Translations under genes and position numbers: made by a program
Shown: positions 28,004-36,581 of the stretch, one piece after another
Layout of the letters: every line of letters starts with the position of its first letter
Position numbering within the stretch: position 1 is the stretch's first letter
Notes under the pieces: generated by a model
The model's database searches: none
Told to the model about the DNA's origin: nothing
The model's input: the letters and a program-made list of their open reading frames with translations, nothing else
Source of the DNA: JAAXHB01 sp965221635
GTDB taxonomy: Bacteria > Actinomycetota > Acidimicrobiia > Acidimicrobiales > Aldehydirespiratoraceae
Direction: 5' to 3'
Assembly: GCA_965221635.1 (NCBI GenBank)
Contig: OZ244902.1
Coordinates: forward strand, 2,232,001 to 2,296,000
DNA: 64,000 nucleotides

Positions 28004-28145
28004 CGTAACCTCCCTCTGCTCGTCATCCAAAGGCGCGGAGCGCCACTGCCATCTGGACGGCACTCGCACGCCGAGCGTTGTTCCCTGGAGTCATTGAATC
28101 TCCACCTGCCCTACCAATATCGACGACAAGGTCATCATCTCGTTC

Positions 28146-28766
28146 TTACTTGCTATCGCCCGGTGGGACCGTAGCCTGGACTCGCCCGCAAGCAGGCATG
28201 TACGCGGTGTAAGTGGATGACCAAGCGCCCGTTTCCTTGGCGTAGCCCTTCCCATCACCGAGCGCGGCGACTCTAAACCGATATGTCTGGTCACATTCGA
28301 GCGTTCCGAGCGTCATCTGTGATGCCGGTGCGGTGTCTGGAGCGTCTCGCACAACCCTGCTCTCGATGGCCGCACTCCAGTCTCCGTGGGTGTATTGGAT
28401 CGAACCCGGGAAGGTTCGCAACGCGTGACGCGCCGGTGCTATCTCAGGATGCTCAAAAGTCCAGGACCCAACCCCGCACTTGTGATCAGAGCAGCACCAA
28501 CGCGTGCGCCACACCCGCAACACCACACGACGCCCAAACGACGCCAAATCGCACAAATCCACCATTCGGTGATCCTTCCCCCGCGCCTCGGTGCGACAAC
28601 CCACACACAGCCGGCGCTGCTGACGAGGCGCCACCGTCACCACTAGCGGCACCCCGGGCGAATCGTCGGCGCCCAAAACGTCCACATCGGCCAGCCCGAC
28701 CAACATTTCAAACACACGGCTAGCGTCAATCGCCACGAGGACTCCCAAGACTCGGTTGCGTGACAC
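28146..28766 (-). pseudogene. Chimera of ISL3 transposase N-terminus and a fibronectin-III-like fragment
   Basis: The minus-strand frame from about 28745 reads the first ~110 residues of the ISL3 transposase in one uninterrupted frame, ending at PEIAPARHALRT. It then continues directly into YTHGDWSAAIES and YRFRVAALGDGKGYAKETGAWS, which has the look of a fibronectin type III strand pattern. The IS copy is therefore cut off inside a gene for an Fn3-bearing protein. The fused frame ends at 28146. The transposase part is useful as a reference because its frame is intact. Confidence 0.7.
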
Positions 28767-28844
28767 AACGAATCCAGGAGTCCTCGTGCCGCGCCAGCGC
28801 GCACCCCCTCAACAACCCCGAACCCCGCTCAAACGCGAAGAGCG
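28424..28844 (-). mobile_element. ISL3-family insertion sequence, copy 3 (left-end fragment)
   Basis: Only the left ~420 bp of the element survive. The outer end is CGAAGAGC at 28836-28843 (the complement of the left terminal repeat), and the start-codon hairpin is present with arms at about 28736-28747 and 28783-28794. The right part, including the catalytic domain, is missing, and the inner edge abuts the fibronectin-like fragment. Confidence 0.75.
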
Positions 28845-28953
28845 AAGCGAGTTCTTCGAACATGCGGGTTGTCCTGTATGCGCCGTGGGTACCTTAGGGC
28901 CGACGCCCGACCGGGGCAGACGCCAACAAGGGTAGGCGATTGCGGAGGCCGAC

Positions 28954-30177
28954 ATGGATTTTGAGTTCTCGGCGGAACAGATGAAGTTCGCGGCCGAGGT
29001 GGAGGCCTTTCTCGACGCCCACGACGACCCCGAAGTGTTCGACGTGACCCGCGAGAACATGGCCCAGATCGTGGACACCCCCAAGAGGCGGGCGTTCATG
29101 CGTGAGCTTGGCCGCAAGGGATGGCTTGGGATCACCTGGCCTCCCGAGTACGGCGGCAGCGACGGCGACGGCGTGTACGAGTACCTGCTCAACGAGGCCC
29201 TCGCAGCCCGGGGCGGGCCCCAGATCGGCAAGGGCGTGGGCATCATCGGCAAAACCCTGATCGCTCACGGATCCGAGGAGCTCAAGGCCAAGTTCCTGCC
29301 GATGATCCTCAACAACGACGTTGAGTTCGCAGTGGGCTACTCCGAACCCGAGGCCGGATCCGACGCCGCGTCGATGCGCCTGCGCGCCGAGCCGTTCACC
29401 ACAGACGAAGGCGAACAGGGCTGGCTGCTCAACGGCCAGAAAACCTGGACCACCTCCGCGCACTTCGCGGAGTGGTACTGGCTTGGCACCCGCACCGACC
29501 CCCAGAACAAGCACATGGGAATCACGTTGATGCTGGTGCCCCTGGACGATCCGGGCATCACCATCAACGGCATCTGGACGATGGGAGACGAACGCACCAA
29601 CGAGGTGTTCCTCGACAACGTCTTCGTGCCGGACTCCCACGTGGTGGGGGAGGTGAACCACGGCTTCCGTTACATCAGCCAGGCTCTCGACCTTGAGCGG
29701 TTCACCATGTTCACGTTCTCGCCGATCAAGCAGCGCCTGGACTTGCTCACCGATTACGTGCGCTGCACCGAACGTGACGGTGAGGCGCTGCGCGACGACC
29801 CGCGAATTCGTGCCCGCTTGGCCACGTTGCACACCGAAGCCGAGGTCGCCAGGGTTCTGGGCTTGAAGTTCGTGGCCGAAGCGGTGAAGGTGGAAGCCGC
29901 CACCCGGGCGGGGCAAAGCGGATTTCAGCCGCCGACGGTGGCCGCGTCGCAGTACAAGCTGTACGCCACAGAGCTGTCGCGGCGCATCGCGGACGCCGCC
30001 ATGGACATCGCCGGGCCCGGGTCGCAGTTGCGGGTACACACCGAGGATGCGCCCATGGCCGGCCGTTCGGAGTCCACTTACCGCTACACGGTGATCGACA
30101 CCATCGGCGGCGGGTCGTCGGAAATCCAAAAGAACATCATCGCCCGCCGGGGACTGGGACTTCCCAAGAACTTCTGA
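28954..30177 (+). CDS. Acyl-CoA dehydrogenase
   Basis: A 407-residue protein with WPPEYGGSDGDG, the flavin motif VGYSEPEAGSDAASM, QKTWTTSAHFAEWYW, and a C-terminal IGGGSSEIQKNIIARRGLGLP. It catalyses alpha-beta dehydrogenation of an acyl-CoA. Start ATG 28954 after a GC-rich leader. Its TGA overlaps the ATG of the next CoA-transferase gene (TGATGA), opening a four-gene acyl-CoA operon. Confidence 0.9.
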   Translation: MDFEFSAEQMKFAAEVEAFLDAHDDPEVFDVTRENMAQIVDTPKRRAFMRELGRKGWLGITWPPEYGGSDGDGVYEYLLNEALAARGGPQIGKGVGIIGKTLIAHGSEELKAKFLPMILNNDVEFAVGYSEPEAGSDAASMRLRAEPFTTDEGEQGWLLNGQKTWTTSAHFAEWYWLGTRTDPQNKHMGITLMLVPLDDPGITINGIWTMGDERTNEVFLDNVFVPDSHVVGEVNHGFRYISQALDLERFTMFTFSPIKQRLDLLTDYVRCTERDGEALRDDPRIRARLATLHTEAEVARVLGLKFVAEAVKVEAATRAGQSGFQPPTVAASQYKLYATELSRRIADAAMDIAGPGSQLRVHTEDAPMAGRSESTYRYTVIDTIGGGSSEIQKNIIARRGLGLPKNF

Positions 30178-31391
30178 TGACCAACCGCTCCCAGGGCGCC
30201 GCCGAATCCGCAGGCGCCGCCGCCGGTGGTGTGGGCGCCCTTGATGGGGTTCGGGTGCTTGACCTCTCCTCGGTTGGCCCGGGGGCTCGCGCCACCAGGA
30301 TTTTGGCCGATTACGGGGCGCAGGTGGTGAAGGTTCTGCCGGTGCCCCGCGACGGTGCGGTGATGATCAAACCGCCCGCTCACGCTTACAGCGGCAACCG
30401 GGGAATGCGCAAGGTTCACCTCAACCTGAAGGCCCCCGAGGGCAAGCAGGCCTTCCTGGCGTTGAGCGTGAACGCGGACGTGATACTTGAGAGTTTCCGG
30501 CCTGGTGTGGTGGAACGCCTCGGCGTTGGCTACGAGGCGGTGCGCGCCGTGAACGAGGCGATCGTGTACTGCTCAACAAGCGGCTACGGCCAGAGCGGAC
30601 CGCGGGCACGGTGGGCCGGGCACGATCTCAACTACCTGGCCGCCTCGGGGTTTCTTCATTGCAGCGAACGCAGCGCCGACGGCACACCCGCCCTGCCCGG
30701 CGCGACTGTGGCCGACATCGCCGCGGGTGGCATGCATGCTGCCATGGCGATCATGGCGGCGCTGCTGCGACGTGGGCGCACCGGGGCCGGCGAGTACCTC
30801 GACGTGTCCGCCGCGGACGGGGCGCTGGCGATGATGTCGTTGTACGCGGATGAGCACCTCGCAACCGGCGCCGATCCCGGGCCGGGGCATTACATCCTCA
30901 CCGGGCGTTACGCCTGCTACGCAACCTACGAATGCCGCGACGGTGGTTTCGTGTCGGTCGCGGCAATCGAACCGGCCTTCTGGCGCAACCTGTGCCGAGA
31001 GTTGGACTTGCCCCAGTGGGCCGATCACCAAACCGACGACACCTGCCAGGACCAGGTACGGGCCGCGTTGGCTGAACGTTTCGCCACCGCCACCCGAGAC
31101 GAATGGGTGGCGCGGCTCGGCCCCGCCGATTGCTGTGTGGCTCCGGTGAACACAGTGGTGGAGGCGTGCGCCGACGAGCAGTTCCGCCACCGTGGCCTGT
31201 TCGCGCAGGCCGTTCACCCAACCGAGGGCAGCTTCGAACAGCTCGGGCCGATCTGGGCCGGGACGAGGGTCAACGATTCGCCGTACCGGCTTCCCGACGA
31301 CTCGGAGTCCCATGTCGCCACGCTGCTTGGCGAAGCGGGCTACGCCACCGACGAGATCGCCGACCTCACCCGGCGGGGCCTGATCGCCTGA
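30177..31391 (+). CDS. CaiB/BaiF-family CoA-transferase
   Basis: A 404-residue class III CoA-transferase, moving CoA between carboxylic acids. N-terminal GVRVLDLSSVGPGARATRILADYGAQVVKV is characteristic, as is HLNLKAPEGKQAFLAL followed by DVILESFRPGVVERLGVGYEAV. The catalytic Asp is expected in the AGHDLNYLAASG-type region. Coupled to the preceding acyl-CoA dehydrogenase by a start/stop overlap, so likely the activating step for that substrate. Confidence 0.9.
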   Translation: MTNRSQGAAESAGAAAGGVGALDGVRVLDLSSVGPGARATRILADYGAQVVKVLPVPRDGAVMIKPPAHAYSGNRGMRKVHLNLKAPEGKQAFLALSVNADVILESFRPGVVERLGVGYEAVRAVNEAIVYCSTSGYGQSGPRARWAGHDLNYLAASGFLHCSERSADGTPALPGATVADIAAGGMHAAMAIMAALLRRGRTGAGEYLDVSAADGALAMMSLYADEHLATGADPGPGHYILTGRYACYATYECRDGGFVSVAAIEPAFWRNLCRELDLPQWADHQTDDTCQDQVRAALAERFATATRDEWVARLGPADCCVAPVNTVVEACADEQFRHRGLFAQAVHPTEGSFEQLGPIWAGTRVNDSPYRLPDDSESHVATLLGEAGYATDEIADLTRRGLIA

Positions 31392-31523
31392 GGCGCCGCT
31401 TGGGCCCGACTCTCGGCTGGCGGCACGCAAGTGAGCCGTCCCTCGATGCCGCGCAGGGCCGTGATCTCGGTCGGGGGCGCGTAGCGTGAGCGCCGAAGCC
31501 AACGGTGATGGAGGTGGCGAACC

Positions 31524-32654
31524 TTGGCCCAAACCGCCGAAGCGACACTCGAAGCGATCTCGGATCTGATCGGCAAACCCCGGTACCCGGCGGTTGCCGA
31601 CTTCCCCGCCGAGATGGGATACGGGTGGAACACCCTCGCGGCCACCGAGAACGGCAACCCGCTGCACTGGGACCCGGGCGTGTCCGAGGCTCTCACCGCA
31701 GGGCCGATCCTGCCTTTGAGCACGCTGTCGATCTGGATGCGCCCGCATCGCTGGTCGCCCGGCGCCACCGGCGAACAGAAAGCCCTCCAAGCCCATTTCG
31801 ACCTCAAGGAGGCGCTGGGTTTGCCCGAGGCGATCATGAGCGACAATGCGTGCGAGTTCCACGAACCGGTTCGTCCAGGTGACGTGATCGGCCACCACCA
31901 GGTGTTGCGCTCGATCAGCGAACCGAAGACCACCCGCCTGGGAACGGGCCGCTTCTGGGTTATCGACGTGGAGTACCACAACCAGCAGGGTGCGCTGGTG
32001 GGTGTGGAGTCCTACACAGGCTTCGGCTACAGCCGCCCGCACGGCGCACGATCAGCGGCGGACGCGTCCCCAGCAAGCCCGTCTACGGGACGCGCGGCCA
32101 ATGACTCACAGGCAGGTGCCCCGCCGTCCACGGATGCCGCCGCGGAGACCCCACCCGACGGTGGGTGGGCCAAGGCCGACCCCACACACGATCAGGTGCC
32201 TGTTGGCGCCCGACCTGCACCGCTTGTTCACGACGTGACCGCCACCACCGTGGTGCTCGGCGCGCTGGCCAGCCGCGACTGGCGTCCCATGCATCACGAC
32301 TACCGCTTCGCCACCGAACGCAACGGCACCCGGGACATCTTCCTAAACACTCCCAACCAGGCGGCATGGTTCGAGAGGGCGGTCACCGACTGGACCGGGC
32401 CCAAGGGACGCATCGGCCGCATGAGGTTCCGTATGCGGGATTCGGTGTTTCCCGGTGACCGGATGACCATCACCTCAAAGGTGACCGGCACCCAACTCGA
32501 CACCACCGGCTGCGGGTGGGTGGACCTCGACTTGACCTTGAGGGTCGGCGCTGAGGTGCGCAGCACCTGCCAGACCCGCGTGGCGATCCCAACCAGCGGC
32601 ACCGACAATCCGTGGTCACGCACCGCCGAGCGGTGGCGGCCACCACCATGGTGA
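31524..32654 (+). CDS. Two-domain MaoC/FAS1-like dehydratase
   Basis: A 376-residue protein with an N-terminal hot-dog-fold dehydratase-like domain (to ~175), a Pro/Ala-rich linker of ~45 residues, and a second hot-dog domain with ASRDWRPMHHDYRFA, equivalent to the hydratase-2 motif. It would hydrate a 2-enoyl-CoA made by the adjacent dehydrogenases. The TTG at 31524 is the best start available, with GGAGG about 12 bases upstream. Part of the acyl-CoA operon. Confidence 0.75.
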   Translation: MAQTAEATLEAISDLIGKPRYPAVADFPAEMGYGWNTLAATENGNPLHWDPGVSEALTAGPILPLSTLSIWMRPHRWSPGATGEQKALQAHFDLKEALGLPEAIMSDNACEFHEPVRPGDVIGHHQVLRSISEPKTTRLGTGRFWVIDVEYHNQQGALVGVESYTGFGYSRPHGARSAADASPASPSTGRAANDSQAGAPPSTDAAAETPPDGGWAKADPTHDQVPVGARPAPLVHDVTATTVVLGALASRDWRPMHHDYRFATERNGTRDIFLNTPNQAAWFERAVTDWTGPKGRIGRMRFRMRDSVFPGDRMTITSKVTGTQLDTTGCGWVDLDLTLRVGAEVRSTCQTRVAIPTSGTDNPWSRTAERWRPPPW

Positions 32655-32693
32655 CCCGCACGAGCCCACGGGTAGCACCGGGACGGCACTGAG

Positions 32694-33821
32694 ATGACAC
32701 TGAATCTGGACTTCACCGAAGAACAGGACATGTTGCGCCAGATGGTGCGCAGCATGTGTTCTGAGATGGTGCCCCTCGACAGGGTGCGCGCTCTCGAGGA
32801 CGACCCGCACGGGATCGCCGACGACTTGTGGGCGAGCTTCGGTGAGTTGGGGTTGTGCGCGCTGATGACCGACCCGAGCGCGGAGATGAGCCTGATCGAC
32901 GGGATCGTGATCTACGAGGAACTCGGACGCACCCTGGCGCCGCTTCCTCATTTCGTGGGGTGCGTGCTGGCAGCCGGTGCGATTCGCGCCGCAGGTTCAC
33001 CCGAACAACAAGGCCGCCTGCTTGAGGCGATCGGTTCGGGAAGCACCGTCGCCACCGTTGCCTGGCACGAACCCGGAGGCGGCTTCAAACCCCGCGGCGT
33101 GCAACTCGCTGCCCGCCCGCACGGCGACGGTTGGGTGCTCGACGGCACGAAGATGCATGTGGCGTTCGCCACAGCCGCAGACGTGATGGTTGTGCTGGCC
33201 CGAACCGGCCCCGAGCCCACACAGATCGGCCTGTTCGAGGTACCCACATCCGCCGACGGGCTCAAGTTGGATCAGCGAATGTCGATCTCGTCCGACACTC
33301 AGTACCGGGTGGACTTCAACGCCGTGGAGGTTCCCGAATCGGCCTGCATCGGAGACCCCTCAGGAGGCTGGGCGCTGTGGGAGCAGGTGATGCAACCCGC
33401 GGCGATACTGGCCGCCGCGCAGGCCACCGGCGGGGCGCACTACGCGTTGGAGATCACCGCGGAGTACGCCAAGACCCGTCGCCAGTTCAACAAGGCCCTC
33501 GCCGAGTTCCAGTCGATCTCTCACTACCTTGCCGATGCCCACACCGCCCTCAACGGGGCCCGCCTGCTGGTGCAGGAAGCCGCATGGGCCTACTCCAACG
33601 GGCGTGACGTTGCCCGGCTCGCACCGATGGCCAAGCTCTTCGCGTGTCGCACCTTCCGCGACGTCACCGCCATGGCCCAACAGGTCTTCGGCGGGATCGG
33701 CTTCACCGTGGAGTACGACATTCAGCTCTACTTCCGGCGAGCCAAGCAACTCCAAGTGTCCTGGTGGGACACCCCCACCTGCGAAGACCAAATAGCCAAA
33801 TCCCTCCTCCCCCCATCCTGA
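32694..33821 (+). CDS. Acyl-CoA dehydrogenase
   Basis: A 375-residue acyl-CoA dehydrogenase homologue beginning LNLDFTEEQDMLRQMVRSMC. The middle domain has VAWHEPGGGFKPRG in place of the usual flavin motif. The C-terminal half is standard (YAKTRRQFNKALAEFQSISHYLAD; AQQVFGGIGFTVEYDIQLYFRRAKQ). Together with 28954-30177 it resembles the paired catalytic and noncatalytic-type subunits of heteromeric dehydrogenases. Last gene of the operon. Confidence 0.88.
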   Translation: MTLNLDFTEEQDMLRQMVRSMCSEMVPLDRVRALEDDPHGIADDLWASFGELGLCALMTDPSAEMSLIDGIVIYEELGRTLAPLPHFVGCVLAAGAIRAAGSPEQQGRLLEAIGSGSTVATVAWHEPGGGFKPRGVQLAARPHGDGWVLDGTKMHVAFATAADVMVVLARTGPEPTQIGLFEVPTSADGLKLDQRMSISSDTQYRVDFNAVEVPESACIGDPSGGWALWEQVMQPAAILAAAQATGGAHYALEITAEYAKTRRQFNKALAEFQSISHYLADAHTALNGARLLVQEAAWAYSNGRDVARLAPMAKLFACRTFRDVTAMAQQVFGGIGFTVEYDIQLYFRRAKQLQVSWWDTPTCEDQIAKSLLPPS

Positions 33822-33834
33822 CCATCAACTTTCT

Positions 33835-33852
33835 CAGGCAACTGAATGCCTG
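33835..33852. terminator. Hairpin after the acyl-CoA operon
   Basis: CAGGCA and TGCCTG pair around ACTGAA 14 bases after the stop of the acyl-CoA dehydrogenase gene, in the gap before a convergent gene. Weak six-pair stem; candidate terminator. Confidence 0.35.
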
Positions 33853-33940
33853 GCCGGCAAATACGAGGGTGGTGCTGGGTGCATGATCGTGACTCGCAGG
33901 CTCGGCGACGGATCGTCACCATCTGACTCCGGGGCTGGGG

Positions 33941-35182
33941 TTAGAGGACTCCCTGGTGGTGTAGATCCTCTAGTTGCTCTGGGGTGAGGTTCAGTTCGCT
34001 GGAGAGCACTTCGTTGGTGTGTTCTCCGAGCCATGGGGGGCGGGTTTCGGGGCCTTGGGCGGTGCGGCTCATCTTGATCGGGTTGCCGGGCACGAACACC
34101 GGCGGTCCGCCGTCTGGGTGGGGAACCTCCACGATCATGTCACGGGCCGACACGTGTGGGTCGTCGCACACCTCGGCACTGGTGAACGACGGCCCCGCCG
34201 CGATCCCCGCCGCGGCCAGTTCCTCAGCGGCTTCGAGGTTGGTCTTCGACGCCGCCCAGCGCTCCACTCCCGGGCGGATGATCTCCTGAAAGTGCTGCGA
34301 CCATCCCTCACGGCGCGCCAGGCGGGTGTCGGTCAGCCATTCGGGGTTGCCGGTGATCTCCGCCAGTTTGGCGAACTGATGCTCGCGCACCACCTGCACC
34401 ACGAAATGCCCCTCACCCGCCGCGAAGGTTTCCACGATGCCCACACCGGCCGATGCCTCGTCTTCCACGCCCATCGAGGCGAAGTTCACCACAAGGTCGG
34501 TCATGGCGATCGTTGCGTCCAACATGGCGATGTCCACGTGCTGGCCCTCGCCATCCCGGTCTCTTTGGCGTAGCGCGGCCAGCACTCCGATCACCCCGAA
34601 CAACGCCGAGGAGATGTCGCCCAGCGCCCCCACCGGATTGGCCACCGGCGGCCGGCCCGGTTTGCGTTTGAACTCGTAAATGCCGGTCATGGCCTCCACG
34701 ATCGACGCGTACGCGGGTCGGTGAAGGTAAGGGGACGCCGAGTCGTTGCCGAACCCCGACACCGACAGGTACACCACCGAAGGATTCACCGCCCGAACTG
34801 CGGCGTAGCCGATGCCGAGCCGATCCGCGGTGCCGGCCTTGAAGTTCTCGCACACCACGTCGAAACGTTCGGCCAAGCGCAGGAACAACTCCACCCCGCG
34901 GGGGTGTTTCAGGTCGAGTGTGACGCTGCGCTTGCCCAGATTGCTGCGCAAGAAAGTGGCCCCCACGCGGCGTCCCTGCGGGTCGGTGATGAACGGCTGC
35001 GAACCGCGGCCGCTGTCACCGGTGACGGGATGTTCCACCTTCACCACATCCGCGCCGAGGCGGGCCATCAGTTGAGTGGCGAACGGCACCGCCGCCATCT
35101 GCTCTGCGCTGAGCACCCGCACGCCCTCAAGGGGCCGGGGTTGGTCGGCGAACGCCTTGTTGGCGACCTCTCCAAGCTTCAT
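33941..35182 (-). CDS. CaiB/BaiF-family CoA-transferase
   Basis: A 413-residue class III CoA-transferase starting MKLGEVANKAFADQPRPLEG, then GVRVLSAEQMAAVPFATQLMARLGADVVKVE and TLDLKHPRGVELFLRLAERFDVVCENFKAGTADRLGIGY. The conserved GRPPVANPVGALGDI turn is present in the middle. Substrate unknown. It is followed downstream on the same strand by nothing within the gap; the HpaI-like aldolase lies upstream, 155 bp away, in the same direction. Confidence 0.88.
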   Translation of the reverse strand: MKLGEVANKAFADQPRPLEGVRVLSAEQMAAVPFATQLMARLGADVVKVEHPVTGDSGRGSQPFITDPQGRRVGATFLRSNLGKRSVTLDLKHPRGVELFLRLAERFDVVCENFKAGTADRLGIGYAAVRAVNPSVVYLSVSGFGNDSASPYLHRPAYASIVEAMTGIYEFKRKPGRPPVANPVGALGDISSALFGVIGVLAALRQRDRDGEGQHVDIAMLDATIAMTDLVVNFASMGVEDEASAGVGIVETFAAGEGHFVVQVVREHQFAKLAEITGNPEWLTDTRLARREGWSQHFQEIIRPGVERWAASKTNLEAAEELAAAGIAAGPSFTSAEVCDDPHVSARDMIVEVPHPDGGPPVFVPGNPIKMSRTAQGPETRPPWLGEHTNEVLSSELNLTPEQLEDLHHQGVL

Positions 35183-35337
35183 CGCAACGTTCCGGTGTTG
35201 GTGCTACAGCCGCGAGCGCAAGTGTCGGCGGTGTCGCCGAATTCCGTCAACGCACCCCGCCAAGGCCGATGGGAAGTGGCGCCGGCGGCCGGGGTAACGA
35301 TGCGGGGTCCGTCCGGCGGGCATCGGGTGTGATCGCG

Positions 35338-36141
35338 CTAGTAGATCGCCCCGCTTGAGGACGCGGCAGCGGCGGCTTCGGGAGCGGGCGGCCGGGCGGT
35401 GGTGACCGCTTGTTGAAGCGCCCCGGTGAGCGCGACGGCATCGGAGGTGATGGTGATGAGGCGAAAGCCTTGCTCCATGCGACGTTCGCAAAGCTCCGCG
35501 GTGGCGTGGCATCCGGGGATCACACCGTGACGGTTGCAGCCGGCCACGATCGTGGCGTACGCCTCGTCGAACGCGGCGATCCCGTCGTTGTTGGCGGGGA
35601 GCAGCCCGAGGCTCACCGACAGGTCCGAGGGCCCCACGTAGATGGCGTCCACGCCGGGCACCGACAAGATCTCATCAAGGTTGGAGATGGCTTCGACGGT
35701 TTCGATCATCGGGATCACCGCAACGTCCGCGTTGGCGTGTTGGTAGTAGTCCGGGCCCTCCTGGCGCAGCACCCGGGCGGGCCCGTAGCTGCGTCCGCCT
35801 GCGGGCGCGTACCGGCAGGCCCGCACCGCGGCCTCGGCCTGCTCGCGGGTGTTCACCATCGGAACCACAACGCCCCTGGCGCCCGCGTCGAGGCTCTTGC
35901 CGATGATGCCGGGCTCGTTCCACGGCACCCGCACCAGCGGGGTCGCCGAGCCAAGGTTGATCGCCTGCAACATGGCCCACGAGTCGCTGTAGTCCACGAT
36001 GCCGTGCTGGGTGTCCACGCAGATGTAATCGAAATCGCAGCGGGCCATGATCTCCGCCGAGAACGAGTTCGCAATCGCCAGCCACCCACCGATCGCCGTT
36101 TCGCCCGCCGCCCAGCGTTCCCGCATTAAGTTCGTCCGCAT
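35338..36141 (-). CDS. HpcH/HpaI aldolase/citrate lyase family protein
   Basis: A 267-residue TIM-barrel class II aldolase, cleaving or joining pyruvate (or acetyl-type) units with 2-keto or CoA compounds using a divalent metal. Motifs are FDYICVDTQHGIVDY, PLVRVPWNEPGIIGKSLDAGARGVVVPMV, a metal Glu in VIPMIETVEAI, and the VDAIYVGPSDLSVSLG metal Asp region. The ATG at 36141 (MRTNLMRERW) best fits the family N-terminus; frames allow starts up to 36171, without a clear ribosome site for any. Possibly cotranscribed with the CoA-transferase downstream. Confidence 0.85.
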   Translation of the reverse strand: MRTNLMRERWAAGETAIGGWLAIANSFSAEIMARCDFDYICVDTQHGIVDYSDSWAMLQAINLGSATPLVRVPWNEPGIIGKSLDAGARGVVVPMVNTREQAEAAVRACRYAPAGGRSYGPARVLRQEGPDYYQHANADVAVIPMIETVEAISNLDEILSVPGVDAIYVGPSDLSVSLGLLPANNDGIAAFDEAYATIVAGCNRHGVIPGCHATAELCERRMEQGFRLITITSDAVALTGALQQAVTTARPPAPEAAAAASSSGAIY

Positions 36142-36290
36142 AACCATCAAGGCTAACCACCCCCACCCCACCCAATCCGCTACCCACCCGCCAAACTGAA
36201 CGGCCGACCGCGCGCTCCTGCGTCAGTCCATCGAGGCAACCTGGGATGCGAAGGCACGACTGCAACCGAGGAAGGCGAAAGGAGGCTGTG

Positions 36291-36569
36291 GTGTCCGAGC
36301 AGGTGATTCCATACGAGCCCGACTATGCCGTGCCCCCGGGCGAGACACTGCTGGAGGCGTTGGAGGAAGCAAGGCTCACTCGCGAGGAACTCGCTCGACT
36401 GGCGGATCTGAGCACCAAGCATGTGAGCCGCCTTGTGAGCGGCCATGTGGCCTTGACGCCTGAGACTGCCGTGCGTCTGGAGTGGGTCCTTGGCATTCCC
36501 GCACGCTTCTGGAATGCCAGAGAGGCCAACTACCGTGCTCGGCTGGCCAACAAGGAGGAACACGCCTGA
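36291..36569 (+). CDS. XRE/HigA-type helix-turn-helix protein, no toxin partner
   Basis: A 92-residue DNA-binding protein. The GTG at 36291 is preceded by AAAGGAGG. It starts SEQVIPYEPDYAVPPGETLLEALEEARLT, then the HTH ELARLADLSTKHVSRLVSG, then ALTPETAVRLEWVLGIPARFW, the HigA antitoxin pattern in which a PGE/PGD turn precedes the HTH. HigB toxin genes normally sit immediately upstream of higA; the upstream gene here is divergent and is an aldolase, and the downstream gene is convergent. It is probably a stand-alone regulator or an orphan antitoxin. Confidence 0.75.
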   Translation: MSEQVIPYEPDYAVPPGETLLEALEEARLTREELARLADLSTKHVSRLVSGHVALTPETAVRLEWVLGIPARFWNAREANYRARLANKEEHA

Positions 36570-36581
36570 ACCTGTGACTGC

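Noticed and set aside
36570..36581. HigB-type toxin next to the HigA-like gene
   Set aside because: There are only 12 bases to the convergent decarboxylase stop, and upstream frames show no RelE/HigB-like sequence.
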